This document shows, one piece after another, positions 1-8,784 of a DNA stretch of 64,000 nt. Both the position numbers and the translations under genes were made by a program. How positions within the stretch are numbered: position 1 is the stretch's first letter; each line of letters starts with the position of its first letter. The notes below the pieces were generated by a model that was not told the origin of the DNA, searched no databases, and was given only the letters and a program-made list of their open reading frames with translations. This DNA is from an uncultured Acetatifactor sp. Its GTDB lineage: Bacteria; Bacillota; Clostridia; Lachnospirales; Lachnospiraceae. The stretch is from contig CAJULV010000001.1 in NCBI GenBank assembly GCA_910587555.1, forward strand, positions 143,120 through 207,119, given 5' to 3'.

Positions 1-1
1 T

Positions 2-637
2 GTCAGGGAGCGGGACCCGGCGATTCATTCCGCCATGGAAGTATTTCTGTATCCAAGCTTCAAAGTGATGCTTCATTATCGCATCGCCCATAAACTATAT
101 CGGAAAGGGCATTATTTCTGGGCAAGGTGGGTTTCCCAGAGAGGGGTGCGCAAGACGGGCATCGAGATTCATCCCGGCGCAAAGATCGGAAAGGGTTTCT
201 TTATTGACCACGGAAACGGCGTCATTATCGGGGAGACTACCGTTATCGGGGACAATGTCACCCTCTATCAGGGCGTGACGCTGGGGGGGACCGGCAAGGA
301 ACACGGGAAGCGCCATCCCACCATCGGAAACAATGTGATGATCAGCGCGGGAGCCAAGGTTCTGGGTTCTTTCACCATCGGGGATAATTCCAAGATCGGC
401 GCGGGAAGCGTGGTTTTAAGCGAAGTACCCTCCGGCTCCACGGTGGTGGGGGTGCCGGGGCGGGTGGTGAAGCGAAACAATATGGCGCTTCCCCAGGAAA
501 CCATGAACCAGACCGACCTGCCGGACCCGGTGAAGGAGGATATCGCCGGCCTGCAGCGCGTCAACGCGGAGATGGCGAACCGTATTCTGGAACTGGAAAA
601 CAGGCTGCAGGCGCTGGAGAAAGAGAAAACGCGGTAA
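2..637 (+). CDS. cysE: Serine O-acetyltransferase, 5' end cut by window
   Basis: Makes O-acetylserine from serine and acetyl-CoA, the first step of cysteine synthesis, in the cytoplasm. The frame is open from base 2: residues VRERDPAIHSA precede the first visible Met (base 35) and match the family's N-terminal helix region, so the gene starts outside the window. The body is a left-handed beta-helix of hexapeptide repeats (IEIHPGAKIGKGFFIDHGNG, then VTLYQGVTLGGTGKE), with the catalytic His in DHGNG. The C-terminus is extended by about 40 residues into an Asn/Glu/Leu-rich probable coiled coil (RILELENRLQALEKE), longer than many family members. It is followed after 109 bp by cysS, a common clostridial pairing that links cysteine synthesis to its tRNA charging. 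Confidence 0.95.
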   Translation, partial: VRERDPAIHSAMEVFLYPSFKVMLHYRIAHKLYRKGHYFWARWVSQRGVRKTGIEIHPGAKIGKGFFIDHGNGVIIGETTVIGDNVTLYQGVTLGGTGKEHGKRHPTIGNNVMISAGAKVLGSFTIGDNSKIGAGSVVLSEVPSGSTVVGVPGRVVKRNNMALPQETMNQTDLPDPVKEDIAGLQRVNAEMANRILELENRLQALEKEKTR

Positions 638-746
638 CTCACATGCAGCCGGCTGTCTCACAAGGGCTGCTCTTTGCGGCCGGAAAAGCCGTAAGAACAA
701 CGGTTTATAAAAACAGTCCCGCTCGGGCGGGAAGAAAGGAGAAAAA

Positions 747-2195
747 ATGGAAAACAGATTACGATTTTACAATACGCTGAACAGGAAGGTGGAGACATTC
801 GTCCCCAATGAGGAGGGGAAGGTGGCCATGTACACCTGCGGCCCTACGGTCTATCATTTTGCACATATCGGCAATCTGCGCAGCTATATTGAAGAAGATG
901 TGCTGGAGAAGGCCCTGCGCTATGTGGGGTATGACGTGAAGCGGGTGATGAACATCACGGATGTGGGACATCTGTCCTCAGATGCGGATACCGGGGAGGA
1001 TAAGATGCTCAAGGGTGCCAAGCGGGAACACAAGACCGTGATGGAAATCGCCGGGTTCTATACGGATGCCTTTTTCAGCGACTGCGCAAAGCTGAATATC
1101 AAGACGCCTGACGTGGTGGAACCCGCCACCAACTGCATTCAGGAGTTTATCCATATGGTGGAGGCACTTCTGGAGAAAGGCTACGCTTACCTGGCAGGCG
1201 GCAATGTGTATTTTGACACATCCAAGCTTGAAGACTACTATGTTTTTTCCTCTCAGAGCGAGAAGGAGCTTCTGGTGGGGGTCCGCGACGATGTGGAGGA
1301 GGATGCCAACAAGAAGAACCGCAATGACTTCGTGCTGTGGTTTACCAAATCCAAGTTCGAAGACCAGGCCCTGAAATGGGAAAGCCCCTGGGGAGTGGGC
1401 TATCCGGGCTGGCATATTGAATGCTCCTGCATCAGTATGAAGCATCTGGGTGAATATATGGATATCCATTGCGGCGGCGTGGACAATATTTTCCCCCACC
1501 ATACCAACGAAATCGCCCAGAGCGAGGCTTATCTGGGGCATAAGTGGTGCAATTACTGGTTCCATGTACACCATCTCACGGATAAAACCGGTAAAATGAG
1601 CAAATCCAAGGGGGAGTTTCTCACGCTGTCACTGCTGGAGTCTAAAGGCTATGACCCAAGGGTGTACCGCTTTTTCTGCCTCCAGTCCCATTACCGAAAG
1701 CCTCTGGAATTCTCTTATGAGACACTGGACAACACGGTAGCCGCTTATGAGAAGCTGGTGAAGCGTATCGGCAGTCTGAAAATGGAAGAGGTACATTCCG
1801 AAGAAAACAGGGGCAATGTGGTGGACAGGGAGAAATTTGCCGCCTATAAGCAGAAGTTTCAGGAGGCTCTCTGTGACGACCTGAATACCTCCATGGCGCT
1901 GACGGTACTTTATGACATGCTGAAGGAGGACATGGCGGATGCCACCAAATATGCCCTTGCAGAAGACTTCGACAGGGTTCTGTCCCTGGACCTGGTCACC
2001 GCTCATGCAGAGATGGAAGCGGGGAAAAAGGTGGACGGAGACATGGAGCGCTATATCCTGGAGAAAATAGAGGAGCGGAAGGCGGCCAAGAAGGAGAAGG
2101 ACTTCGCCAGGGCCGATGAAATCCGGGCAGAGCTGTTGGAGAAGGGGATCCTCCTGGAGGATACCAGGGAGGGCGTGAAGTGGAAGAGGGTGTAA
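747..2195 (+). CDS. cysS: Cysteinyl-tRNA synthetase
   Basis: Charges tRNA-Cys with cysteine in the cytoplasm. It is a class I synthetase of 482 residues, close to the usual bacterial length. The N-terminal zinc-ligand Cys31 sits in MYTCGPTVY, the HIGH-type motif is HIGN (residues 40-43), and the KMSKS loop is at about 283-287. Further zinc-site residues lie in HIECSCISM and in the GVDNIFPHHTNE stretch. The start is supported by AAAGGAG six bases upstream. The 109-bp gap after cysE holds two small GC-rich stems (CCCGC/GCGGG at 718-731 and a weaker one around 690) but no T-run and no recognisable T-box. The 3' end overlaps the next gene by 16 bp. Confidence 0.97.
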   Translation: MENRLRFYNTLNRKVETFVPNEEGKVAMYTCGPTVYHFAHIGNLRSYIEEDVLEKALRYVGYDVKRVMNITDVGHLSSDADTGEDKMLKGAKREHKTVMEIAGFYTDAFFSDCAKLNIKTPDVVEPATNCIQEFIHMVEALLEKGYAYLAGGNVYFDTSKLEDYYVFSSQSEKELLVGVRDDVEEDANKKNRNDFVLWFTKSKFEDQALKWESPWGVGYPGWHIECSCISMKHLGEYMDIHCGGVDNIFPHHTNEIAQSEAYLGHKWCNYWFHVHHLTDKTGKMSKSKGEFLTLSLLESKGYDPRVYRFFCLQSHYRKPLEFSYETLDNTVAAYEKLVKRIGSLKMEEVHSEENRGNVVDREKFAAYKQKFQEALCDDLNTSMALTVLYDMLKEDMADATKYALAEDFDRVLSLDLVTAHAEMEAGKKVDGDMERYILEKIEERKAAKKEKDFARADEIRAELLEKGILLEDTREGVKWKRV

Positions 2196-2644
2196 GGGAA
2201 GGGCATATAAGCGGGAAGGCGTTTCTCCGGATGATTGCGGACGCATTTCCGGGAAAAAAGCAGGACATCCGCACTTACTCCGGCCTGACGCTGGCCTACA
2301 TCGGGGATGTGGTTTACGATCTGATTATCCGCACGGTTGTGGTGGGAAAAGGGAACCGCCCCGTCAATGAACTCCACCGGCTCACCGTAAAATATGTCAG
2401 TGCGCCGGCACAGGCAAAAATGGCAGAGTTCCTGATGGATGAAATGACGGAAGAAGAAAAAACGGTTTACCGTAGAGGGAAGAATTCAAAACCACACACA
2501 ACTGCCAAAAACGCCAGCATGTCAGAGTATTTGATGGCTACAGGCTTTGAGGCGGTCATCGGTTATCTGTATCTGGCCGACAATCCGGAGCGTGCCATAG
2601 AGCTGGTGAAAAAAGGAATTACACTGGCGGGTATGGAGATTTAA
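2180..2644 (+). CDS. mrnC: Ribonuclease Mini-III
   Basis: A homodimeric RNase III-like enzyme lacking a dsRNA-binding domain; in Bacillus it matures 23S rRNA ends. The 154-residue length fits the family. The RNase III signature appears as LAYIGDVVYDL near residue 38, containing the catalytic acid residues, and a second acidic helix follows in FEAVIGYLYL. I chose the GTG at 2180 because GGAGGG lies 6 bases upstream inside the end of cysS; the 16-bp overlap suggests translational coupling. The neighbourhood (cysS before, the rRNA methyltransferase after) is the conserved Firmicutes order. Confidence 0.93.
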   Translation: MEEGVREGHISGKAFLRMIADAFPGKKQDIRTYSGLTLAYIGDVVYDLIIRTVVVGKGNRPVNELHRLTVKYVSAPAQAKMAEFLMDEMTEEEKTVYRRGKNSKPHTTAKNASMSEYLMATGFEAVIGYLYLADNPERAIELVKKGITLAGMEI

Positions 2645-2679
2645 GGAACTGTTGATATTTAGGAAAGGAAGAATGAGAG

Positions 2680-3675
2680 ATGGCATACAGGGAAGACAAA
2701 GCAGGCGGCAGGCGTATGGCGCCCGGAAGAGCGGCAGGTAAAACAGGGAAGAAGCCCGGCTTTCAGAGGGAGACAAAAGCAGGCAGAAAACCCGGTTACA
2801 GGCCGGAGGACAAAGCGGTTAAAAGACCCGGAGAAAGGACAACTGCAGCTGCCGGCAGGGACAGACACGGCAGAGAGGACGCGAAGGGAAAGGCAGCGGC
2901 GGAATGGAACAACAGGACGGAAGCGGATATGGGGGAAATCGGCGACGGATCTGTAATAGAGGGACGCAATGCCGTCATGGAAGCGTTCCGGTCCGGCCGG
3001 CCGGTGGACAGGCTTTATATTCAGGACGGCTGCCATGACGGCCCGGTCCTGTCCATTAAGAGAGAAGCGCAGAAACAATCAGCCATGATAAAATATGTGG
3101 AAAAGGAGCGCCTGGACCAGATGTCGGAAACGGGAAGGCATCAGGGCGTCATCGCGGTGACGGCAGCTTATGAGTACGCGTCTGTGGAGGATATTCTGCA
3201 GGCCGCCGAAGAGAAGAAGGAGCCGCCGTTCCTCATACTGCTGGACAATATCGAGGATCCCCACAATCTGGGCGCCATCATACGGACCGCCAACCTGGCG
3301 GGCGCCCACGGCGTCATCATCCCGAAGAACCGTGCGGTGGGGCTGACATCTACCGTAGCCAGAACCTCCGCCGGCGCACTGAACTATACCCCGGTGGCAA
3401 AGGTCACCAACCTGGGGAAAACCATCGAGGACCTGAAAAAGCAGGGCCTGTGGTTCGTCTGCGCGGATATGGAGGGGACGCCCATGTATCGGCTTGACCT
3501 GAAAGGCCCTGTGGGACTGGTAATCGGCAGCGAGGGGGAGGGTGTGAGCAGGCTGGTGAAAGAGAAATGCGACCTGTCCGCGGCAATCCCCATGAGAGGG
3601 AATATCGATTCCCTGAACGCTTCCGTTGCGGCGGGCGTACTGGCCTATGAAATCGTGAGACAGCGCCTGAACTGA
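2680..3675 (+). CDS. rlmB: 23S rRNA (guanosine-2'-O)-methyltransferase, TrmH/SpoU family
   Basis: A SAM-dependent 2'-O-methyltransferase of the SPOUT fold, expected to act on 23S rRNA. Residues 1 to about 85 are a highly basic, Gly/Lys/Arg-rich tail of low complexity (for example KAGRKPGYRPEDKAVKRPGE), likely disordered and RNA-binding. A substrate-binding domain follows (VIEGRNAVMEAFRSGRPVDR), then the SpoU catalytic domain with motif 1 (LLDNIEDPHNLGAIIRTA), motif 2 (GLVIGSEGEGVSR) and motif 3 (IPMRGNIDSLNASVAAGV). At 331 residues it is longer than the roughly 245 typical because of the tail. RNA target assignment rests on family knowledge. Confidence 0.92.
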   Translation: MAYREDKAGGRRMAPGRAAGKTGKKPGFQRETKAGRKPGYRPEDKAVKRPGERTTAAAGRDRHGREDAKGKAAAEWNNRTEADMGEIGDGSVIEGRNAVMEAFRSGRPVDRLYIQDGCHDGPVLSIKREAQKQSAMIKYVEKERLDQMSETGRHQGVIAVTAAYEYASVEDILQAAEEKKEPPFLILLDNIEDPHNLGAIIRTANLAGAHGVIIPKNRAVGLTSTVARTSAGALNYTPVAKVTNLGKTIEDLKKQGLWFVCADMEGTPMYRLDLKGPVGLVIGSEGEGVSRLVKEKCDLSAAIPMRGNIDSLNASVAAGVLAYEIVRQRLN

Positions 3676-3727
3676 CATAAGGCGGCATCCTTTTGCGCTT
3701 GTTTGAAAACAGAAAAGAGAAGGACAT

Positions 3728-4345
3728 ATGGCAGACAGATATCTGAATTACCGACAATGTAATGACGACGAACTGATTGACCGCCTTCGCCGGGGAGAGA
3801 CTGCCATCATGGATTACATCTGTGATAAATACAAGAACCTGGTGCGCAGCAAGGCCAAATCCATGTTTATCCTGGGGGCGGACAGCGAGGACCTAATTCA
3901 GGAGGGCATGATAGGGCTGTTCAAGGCGGTTCGGGATTATGACATGGGGCGGGACGCCAGCTTCAGCACTTTCGCGGAGCTGTGCATCAACCGGCAGATG
4001 TATACGGCGGTGCAGGCTTCCAGAAGGCAGAAGCATGTCCCGCTGAATACTTATATACCCCTGTATGGGGAAGGCTCCGGCGACGACAGGGAAGGCGTGA
4101 ACCTGGCGGAGTTTCTGGCCGACAGGAGCGAGCGGAACCCGGAGGCAATGTTCCTGGATAAGGAGCGGGTAGCCGATCTGGAGAAAATGATTGAGGAGGA
4201 ACTGAGCGAGTTTGAAAAGCAGGTGCTTGACCTGTATCTCACAGGCATGAGTTACAGCCAGATCGCCCGGGTGCTGGGGCGGGACGAGAAATCCACGGAC
4301 AACGCGCTGCAGAGGCTGAAATCGAAGATCCGGAAAAGGGTGTGA
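3728..4345 (+). CDS. sigH: RNA polymerase sigma-H factor
   Basis: An alternative sigma factor of the SigH (Spo0H) type, 205 residues. Region 2 is visible as LGADSEDLIQEGMIGLFKAV with the -10 recognition helix following, and region 4 as the C-terminal helix-turn-helix GMSYSQIARVLGRDEKSTDN. In Bacillus and Clostridia this gene follows rlmB/yacO-type genes, as it does here, and it controls entry into sporulation and stationary phase. The start is preceded by GAAGGA. The presence of sigH makes a sporulating or formerly sporulating Firmicute likely. Confidence 0.93.
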   Translation: MADRYLNYRQCNDDELIDRLRRGETAIMDYICDKYKNLVRSKAKSMFILGADSEDLIQEGMIGLFKAVRDYDMGRDASFSTFAELCINRQMYTAVQASRRQKHVPLNTYIPLYGEGSGDDREGVNLAEFLADRSERNPEAMFLDKERVADLEKMIEEELSEFEKQVLDLYLTGMSYSQIARVLGRDEKSTDNALQRLKSKIRKRV

Positions 4346-4385
4346 GGTTTTATATTTTTTTTAGAAAAGGGAAAGATTTCGTATA

Positions 4386-4415
4386 TTGACATGACACTGA
4401 ACAGGGGCATATAAT
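4386..4415 (+). promoter_or_regulatory. Consensus housekeeping promoter of the RND/tetR operon
   Basis: TTGACA at 4386-4391 and TATAAT at 4410-4415 are perfect consensus hexamers separated by 18 bp. Transcription should begin near 4422, just before the palindrome at 4429-4444 and about 40 bp before the permease start codon. Confidence 0.8.
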
Positions 4416-4428
4416 CAACGAGGTAAAA

Positions 4429-4444
4429 CCGACCGACTGGTCGG
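4429..4444. promoter_or_regulatory. Palindromic operator, probable TetR-family site
   Basis: CCGACC-GACT-GGTCGG is a perfect 6-bp inverted repeat with a 4-bp centre. It lies just downstream of the expected start of transcription, a position where a bound repressor would block a very strong promoter. The operon encodes its own TetR-family protein at 8785-9429, so autoregulation is the simplest reading. The binding itself is inferred. Confidence 0.65.
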
Positions 4445-4462
4445 ACGGCAGGAGGAGCAGGC

Positions 4463-7400
4463 ATGATATCGAAGTTCAGTGTAAAAAAGCCTTATACGGT
4501 ATTGGTAGGCGTGGTTCTTGCGATCATTCTGGGCGTGGTGTCCTTCACCAGGATGACGGCGGATCTGCTGCCGAACATCAGTCTTCCCTATGTAATCGTT
4601 ATGACCACCTATCCAGGTGCAAGCCCCGAGACGGTAGAGATGGCGGTGACGCAGCCTGTGGAGGCGTCCATGGCCACGGTGAGCAACATAGAGAGCATCC
4701 GTTCCGTGTCCAACGAGAACTATTCCATGGTCGTCCTGGAATTTGCCCAGACGGCGGATATGAATGCGGTTTCCCTGGAAATCAGGGAGAGCCTGGACCA
4801 GATTAAGAGCTACTGGGACGACGCCATCGGAAATCCTGTTATCATGAAGCTGAACCCGGACATGCTGCCGATTATGATTGCGGCAGTGGGTGTGGAAGGC
4901 ATGGACAATGCGGAGATCAGTACATATGTTCAGGAATCGGTGATGCCGGAGCTGGAAAGCATTGAGGGCGTGGCCAGTGTCAGTGCAACCGGCCTGCTGG
5001 AGGAGAGTGTGAATGTTGTCATCCGCCAGGAGAAGGTGGATGCTGTCAACGAGAAGGTTTTTGCCGCAGTGGACGATAAGATGAAGGATGCGGAGAAAGA
5101 ACTGGAGGACGGCCGTAAAGCGCTGGAGGACGGCAGGGCGGAGCTGGAGGACGGCAGGGCGGAGATCAACAGGAATAAAAAAGAGCTTGCGGACGGTAAG
5201 GCGGAACTGGAGAACGGGAAGAAAGAGCTGGATCAGAAGAAAGCGGAGACGTCCCAGGCCCTGGCCGACACCAAGAAGGATCTGCTGACAGCCAAAGCGG
5301 ATCTGGAAGCCGCCAAGATGAACCTGACTACCAATCTGGCTACAGCCAGGCAGCTGAGTGCAGGCATAGAACAGATCAACGGGCTTACGGATATTATCAT
5401 CAACGCACCGGAGCGGTATCTGTGTGCGTATCAGGCGTTATATGACAGCATCTATGGCGAGAATCCAAACCCGGAGGAGGAAGCCAGGATCCGCCAGGAA
5501 ATCAACGAATTGAAATCGGCCTATCTGGGAAGCGAAATCATCTCCCAGATGAAAGGGACGGATGCGCAGCTGGACGGCCTGATTGCGCAGCTGGAAGCGG
5601 CAGACTGGGCGGACAGCGGGAATTTTGTCTCTGTGGCGGCGGTACTGACGCTGGTGTCCCAGGGAGGTTCCAACGAGATTGTGGCCCAGCGGGAGAAACT
5701 GGAGGACGCTTTAAATTCCGTCACCGCCGGCATGGGACTGGCAGCCTATGAGGCGATGGCCGGCCAGACGCTGAGTACGCTGGAGGAACAGCTGTCCATG
5801 GTGAACGCCGGCCTGGTAGAGGTGGAGAAGGGCCAGCTGGAGGCTGCGCTGGGATTTGCGGAAGCCAGCTCCCAGATTGCCATGGGCGATTACCAGATGA
5901 AAATGGCGGAAAGCCAGCTGGATGCTGCATTGGAGCAGATTAAGAGCGGTGAAGAGCAGCTGAAGGAGGCACAGGAGCAGCTTGAGGAGGGGGAGAAGCA
6001 GCTGGAGGATGCCCGGGAATCCGCTTATGAGCAGGCGGATATGAGCAAGGTCCTCACGGTGGATACCATTAAAAACCTCCTGACTGCCCAGAACTTTTCC
6101 ATGCCCGCCGGGTATGTGACGGAAGAGGGCGTCAGCTATATGGTGCGTGTGGGGGATAAGCCTTCCACCGTGGAGGAATTGAAGGAACTTCCGCTGATGG
6201 ATATGCATATGGACGGTGTTCCTGTAGTCAAACTGGGAGATGTGGCGGATGTATTTTATACGGACAATTCCAATGAGATTTACGCCAATGTGGACGGCAG
6301 TGCCGGCATCATGCTGACTATCCAGAAGCAGACAGGCTATTCCACCGGAGAGGTATCCGACCTTCTGGGAGAGCGTTTCGGGGAGATGATGGCGGAAAAT
6401 GAGGATTTGTCCCTGATTACGCTGATGGATCAGGGAATCTACATCGACCTGGTGATGGATTCCATCGTCAACAATATTTTGTTTGGCGCCGGCCTGGCAA
6501 TCTTGATACTGCTGGTATTTCTGAAGGATCTGCGGCCTACGCTTGTGGTGGCGTTTTCCATTCCCATCAGCCTGGTGACGGCGGTTGTATGCATGTATTT
6601 CAGCGGTGTGACACTGAATATCATATCCCTGTCGGGTCTGGCGCTGGGTATCGGTATGCTGGTGGACAATTCCATCGTGGTCATCGAGAATATCTACCGC
6701 CTGAGAGGGGAAGGATATTCCGTCAGGGAGGCTGCCATGGCCGGAGCCGGCGAGGTGGCCGGAGCTATCATGGCTTCCACACTGACTACCGTATGTGTCT
6801 TCCTGCCCATCGTATTTACGGAGGGCATTACCAGGCAGCTGTTTGTGGATATGGGGCTGACCATTGCCTATTCGCTGCTTGCCAGTCTGCTGATCGCGTT
6901 GACGGTGGTTCCCGCCATGTCTTCAAAGATGCTGGTACGGATGAAGGAACAGAAGGAGAGCCGGTTCTTTGGAGGCCTGGCAGGGGGATATGAGAAGCTG
7001 CTTGCACTGTCTCTGAAGGTGAAGCCCCTTGTCCTTGTCCTGGTAGTGGTGCTGCTGGCAGGCAGTATAGCCCTGGCCTTTACCAACGGGATTGCCTTTA
7101 TGGCGGATATGGATTCCACACAGCTGACGGTGAACGTGGAACTGTCTGAGGACGCCTCCCTGGAGGAAACCGGCGAAGTGACGAACCAGGTTGTGGACGC
7201 AATTCTCTCCATAGAAGATGTGCAGAATGTGGGCGCCATGTCCGGCAGCTCCAATATGTCGCTTATGGGCGGCGGGGGCGGCAGTACAAATTCCGCCACA
7301 ATCTACGTGGTGGCGAGAGAAGACAAGGACATGAGCAATGAGGAGATTGCCGCGCTTATCAGGGAGAAGACGCAGGGACTGGAGGCGGAGATTACCATCG

Positions 7401-8779
7401 ACACTTCCAGCATGGACATGAGCGCCATGGGCGGAAGCGGCATTTCCATTCAGGTAAGGGGGCGCGAACTGGATACGCTGCGGCGTATTGCGGAGGAAGT
7501 GGCTGCTATTGTGGAAAGCGTGGAAGGTACTGCGGAGGTCAGTGACGGGCTCGAGGACGCGGACGAAGAGCTGCGCATTATGATTGACAGGGACGAGGCA
7601 GTGCATTACGGTCTTACGGTGGCACAGGTGTATGCCCAGCTGTATACAAAGCTGGCAGAGGCCACCAGTGCCACCACGCTGGTATCTGCCGACAAAGACT
7701 ACAATGTATACGTCATGAATGGAAATGATATCGAACTGACCAGAGAGCTGGTAAAGAAGCTGGAGCTGGACGGCACCGGCGAGGGAGGGGAAAGTGTGAA
7801 AGTGCCCCTGGCGGAAATTGCGCGGTTCGAGACGACCGAAGCGCTTCATTCTATCAGCCGTACGGATCAGACCAGGTATGTAGCGGTATCCGCGGCCATT
7901 GCGGAAGGTTATAATGTAGGCCAGGTTGCGTCTGCAGTGGACGGGAAGCTGGCGGGCTACGAACTGCCTCCCGGGTATCGCCTGGTGTCCTCCGGTGAAA
8001 ACGAGACGATTATGGATGCCATGGAACAGATTATGCTGATGCTGGTGCTGGCGGTGCTGTTTATGTACCTGATCATGGTGGCCCAGTTTCAGTCCCTGCT
8101 GTCGCCCTTTATCATTATGTTTACCATTCCACTTGCCTTTACCGGGGGCTTTATGGGACTCTATGTCAGCGGCAGCGAGGTCAGCGTCATCGCCATGATT
8201 GGTTTTGTCATGCTGGCAGGTATTATCGTCAATAACGGTATTGTGATTATCGACTATATGAACCAGCTGCGGGAGAACGGTATGGAGAAGCATCAGGCAA
8301 TCCTCACTGCCGGACGCACCAGGCTTCGTCCCGTGCTGATGACTGCCCTGACTACCATATTGGCGCTGTCCACCATGGTATTCAGCAGCGACATGGGAGC
8401 CGAGATGGCGAAGCCCATGGCGGTGGTAACCATCGGCGGGCTGACCTACGGTACGCTGCTGACATTAATTGTAATACCGTGTATTTATGATGTTTTTATC
8501 CGTGAAAAGAAGGAGAAACGAAGCAGTTCGGTGTTTTTCAAGGAACAGCTGCCGGGAAGCGAACAGAAATGCCTGGTCGAACAGGAGCAGCTGCCGGGAA
8601 GCGAACAGAAATGCCTGGTCGAACAGGAGCAGCTGCCGGGAAGCGAACAGAAATGCCTGGTCAAACAGGAACAGCTGCCGGGAAGCGGACAGGAAATGGA
8701 AAAAACGCAGGAGATGAGCCGTAAACTGCCGGATACCGCACGGAAACCACAGGAGCGGCAGCGGAACCGCAGGAGGTAG
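4463..8779 (+). CDS. RND superfamily efflux permease with large coiled-coil insert
   Basis: A proton-driven membrane exporter of the hydrophobe/amphiphile efflux type, 1438 residues against about 1030-1050 for classical members. TM1 is at about 12-32, a central membrane block starts near 670 (NNILFGAGLAILILLVFLKD) and contains GIGMLVDNSIVVIENI, where the usual Asp-Asp pair is Asp735-Asn736; a second membrane block starts near 1190 (IMLMLVLAVLFMYLIMVAQF). Between about 200 and 530 the first extracytoplasmic loop carries two heptad-rich arms (KELEDGRKALEDGRAELEDG; EQLKEAQEQLEEGEKQLEDA) flanking a helical middle, a hairpin-like coiled coil. A Ser-Gly-Gly-rich loop (MGGGGGSTNS) follows near 945. 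The C-terminal tail has a 14-residue tandem repeat. No membrane-fusion adaptor or outer-membrane partner gene is adjacent. The start has AGGAGG 7 bases upstream. The 5' promoter and TetR gene suggest substrate-induced efflux. Confidence 0.9.
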   Translation: MISKFSVKKPYTVLVGVVLAIILGVVSFTRMTADLLPNISLPYVIVMTTYPGASPETVEMAVTQPVEASMATVSNIESIRSVSNENYSMVVLEFAQTADMNAVSLEIRESLDQIKSYWDDAIGNPVIMKLNPDMLPIMIAAVGVEGMDNAEISTYVQESVMPELESIEGVASVSATGLLEESVNVVIRQEKVDAVNEKVFAAVDDKMKDAEKELEDGRKALEDGRAELEDGRAEINRNKKELADGKAELENGKKELDQKKAETSQALADTKKDLLTAKADLEAAKMNLTTNLATARQLSAGIEQINGLTDIIINAPERYLCAYQALYDSIYGENPNPEEEARIRQEINELKSAYLGSEIISQMKGTDAQLDGLIAQLEAADWADSGNFVSVAAVLTLVSQGGSNEIVAQREKLEDALNSVTAGMGLAAYEAMAGQTLSTLEEQLSMVNAGLVEVEKGQLEAALGFAEASSQIAMGDYQMKMAESQLDAALEQIKSGEEQLKEAQEQLEEGEKQLEDARESAYEQADMSKVLTVDTIKNLLTAQNFSMPAGYVTEEGVSYMVRVGDKPSTVEELKELPLMDMHMDGVPVVKLGDVADVFYTDNSNEIYANVDGSAGIMLTIQKQTGYSTGEVSDLLGERFGEMMAENEDLSLITLMDQGIYIDLVMDSIVNNILFGAGLAILILLVFLKDLRPTLVVAFSIPISLVTAVVCMYFSGVTLNIISLSGLALGIGMLVDNSIVVIENIYRLRGEGYSVREAAMAGAGEVAGAIMASTLTTVCVFLPIVFTEGITRQLFVDMGLTIAYSLLASLLIALTVVPAMSSKMLVRMKEQKESRFFGGLAGGYEKLLALSLKVKPLVLVLVVVLLAGSIALAFTNGIAFMADMDSTQLTVNVELSEDASLEETGEVTNQVVDAILSIEDVQNVGAMSGSSNMSLMGGGGGSTNSATIYVVAREDKDMSNEEIAALIREKTQGLEAEITIDTSSMDMSAMGGSGISIQVRGRELDTLRRIAEEVAAIVESVEGTAEVSDGLEDADEELRIMIDRDEAVHYGLTVAQVYAQLYTKLAEATSATTLVSADKDYNVYVMNGNDIELTRELVKKLELDGTGEGGESVKVPLAEIARFETTEALHSISRTDQTRYVAVSAAIAEGYNVGQVASAVDGKLAGYELPPGYRLVSSGENETIMDAMEQIMLMLVLAVLFMYLIMVAQFQSLLSPFIIMFTIPLAFTGGFMGLYVSGSEVSVIAMIGFVMLAGIIVNNGIVIIDYMNQLRENGMEKHQAILTAGRTRLRPVLMTALTTILALSTMVFSSDMGAEMAKPMAVVTIGGLTYGTLLTLIVIPCIYDVFIREKKEKRSSSVFFKEQLPGSEQKCLVEQEQLPGSEQKCLVEQEQLPGSEQKCLVKQEQLPGSGQEMEKTQEMSRKLPDTARKPQERQRNRRR
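8543..8692 (+). repeat. 42-bp tandem repeat in the RND permease tail
   Basis: Three nearly identical 42-bp units (8543-8584, 8585-8626, 8627-8668) plus a partial fourth. Each encodes the 14 residues EQLPGSEQKCLVEQ, in frame, in the cytoplasmic tail after the last membrane segment. The near identity at the DNA level implies recent expansion. Confidence 0.9.
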
Positions 8780-8784
8780 AAGGG

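Noticed and set aside
638..746. T-box leader ahead of cysS
   Set aside because: Only two short stems are present and the conserved T-box core is missing; the gap is too short.
6923..8293. 456-codon open frame antisense to the RND permease
   Set aside because: It is a GC-rich mirror of a strongly coding plus-strand frame, has no ribosome site and no recognisable domain.
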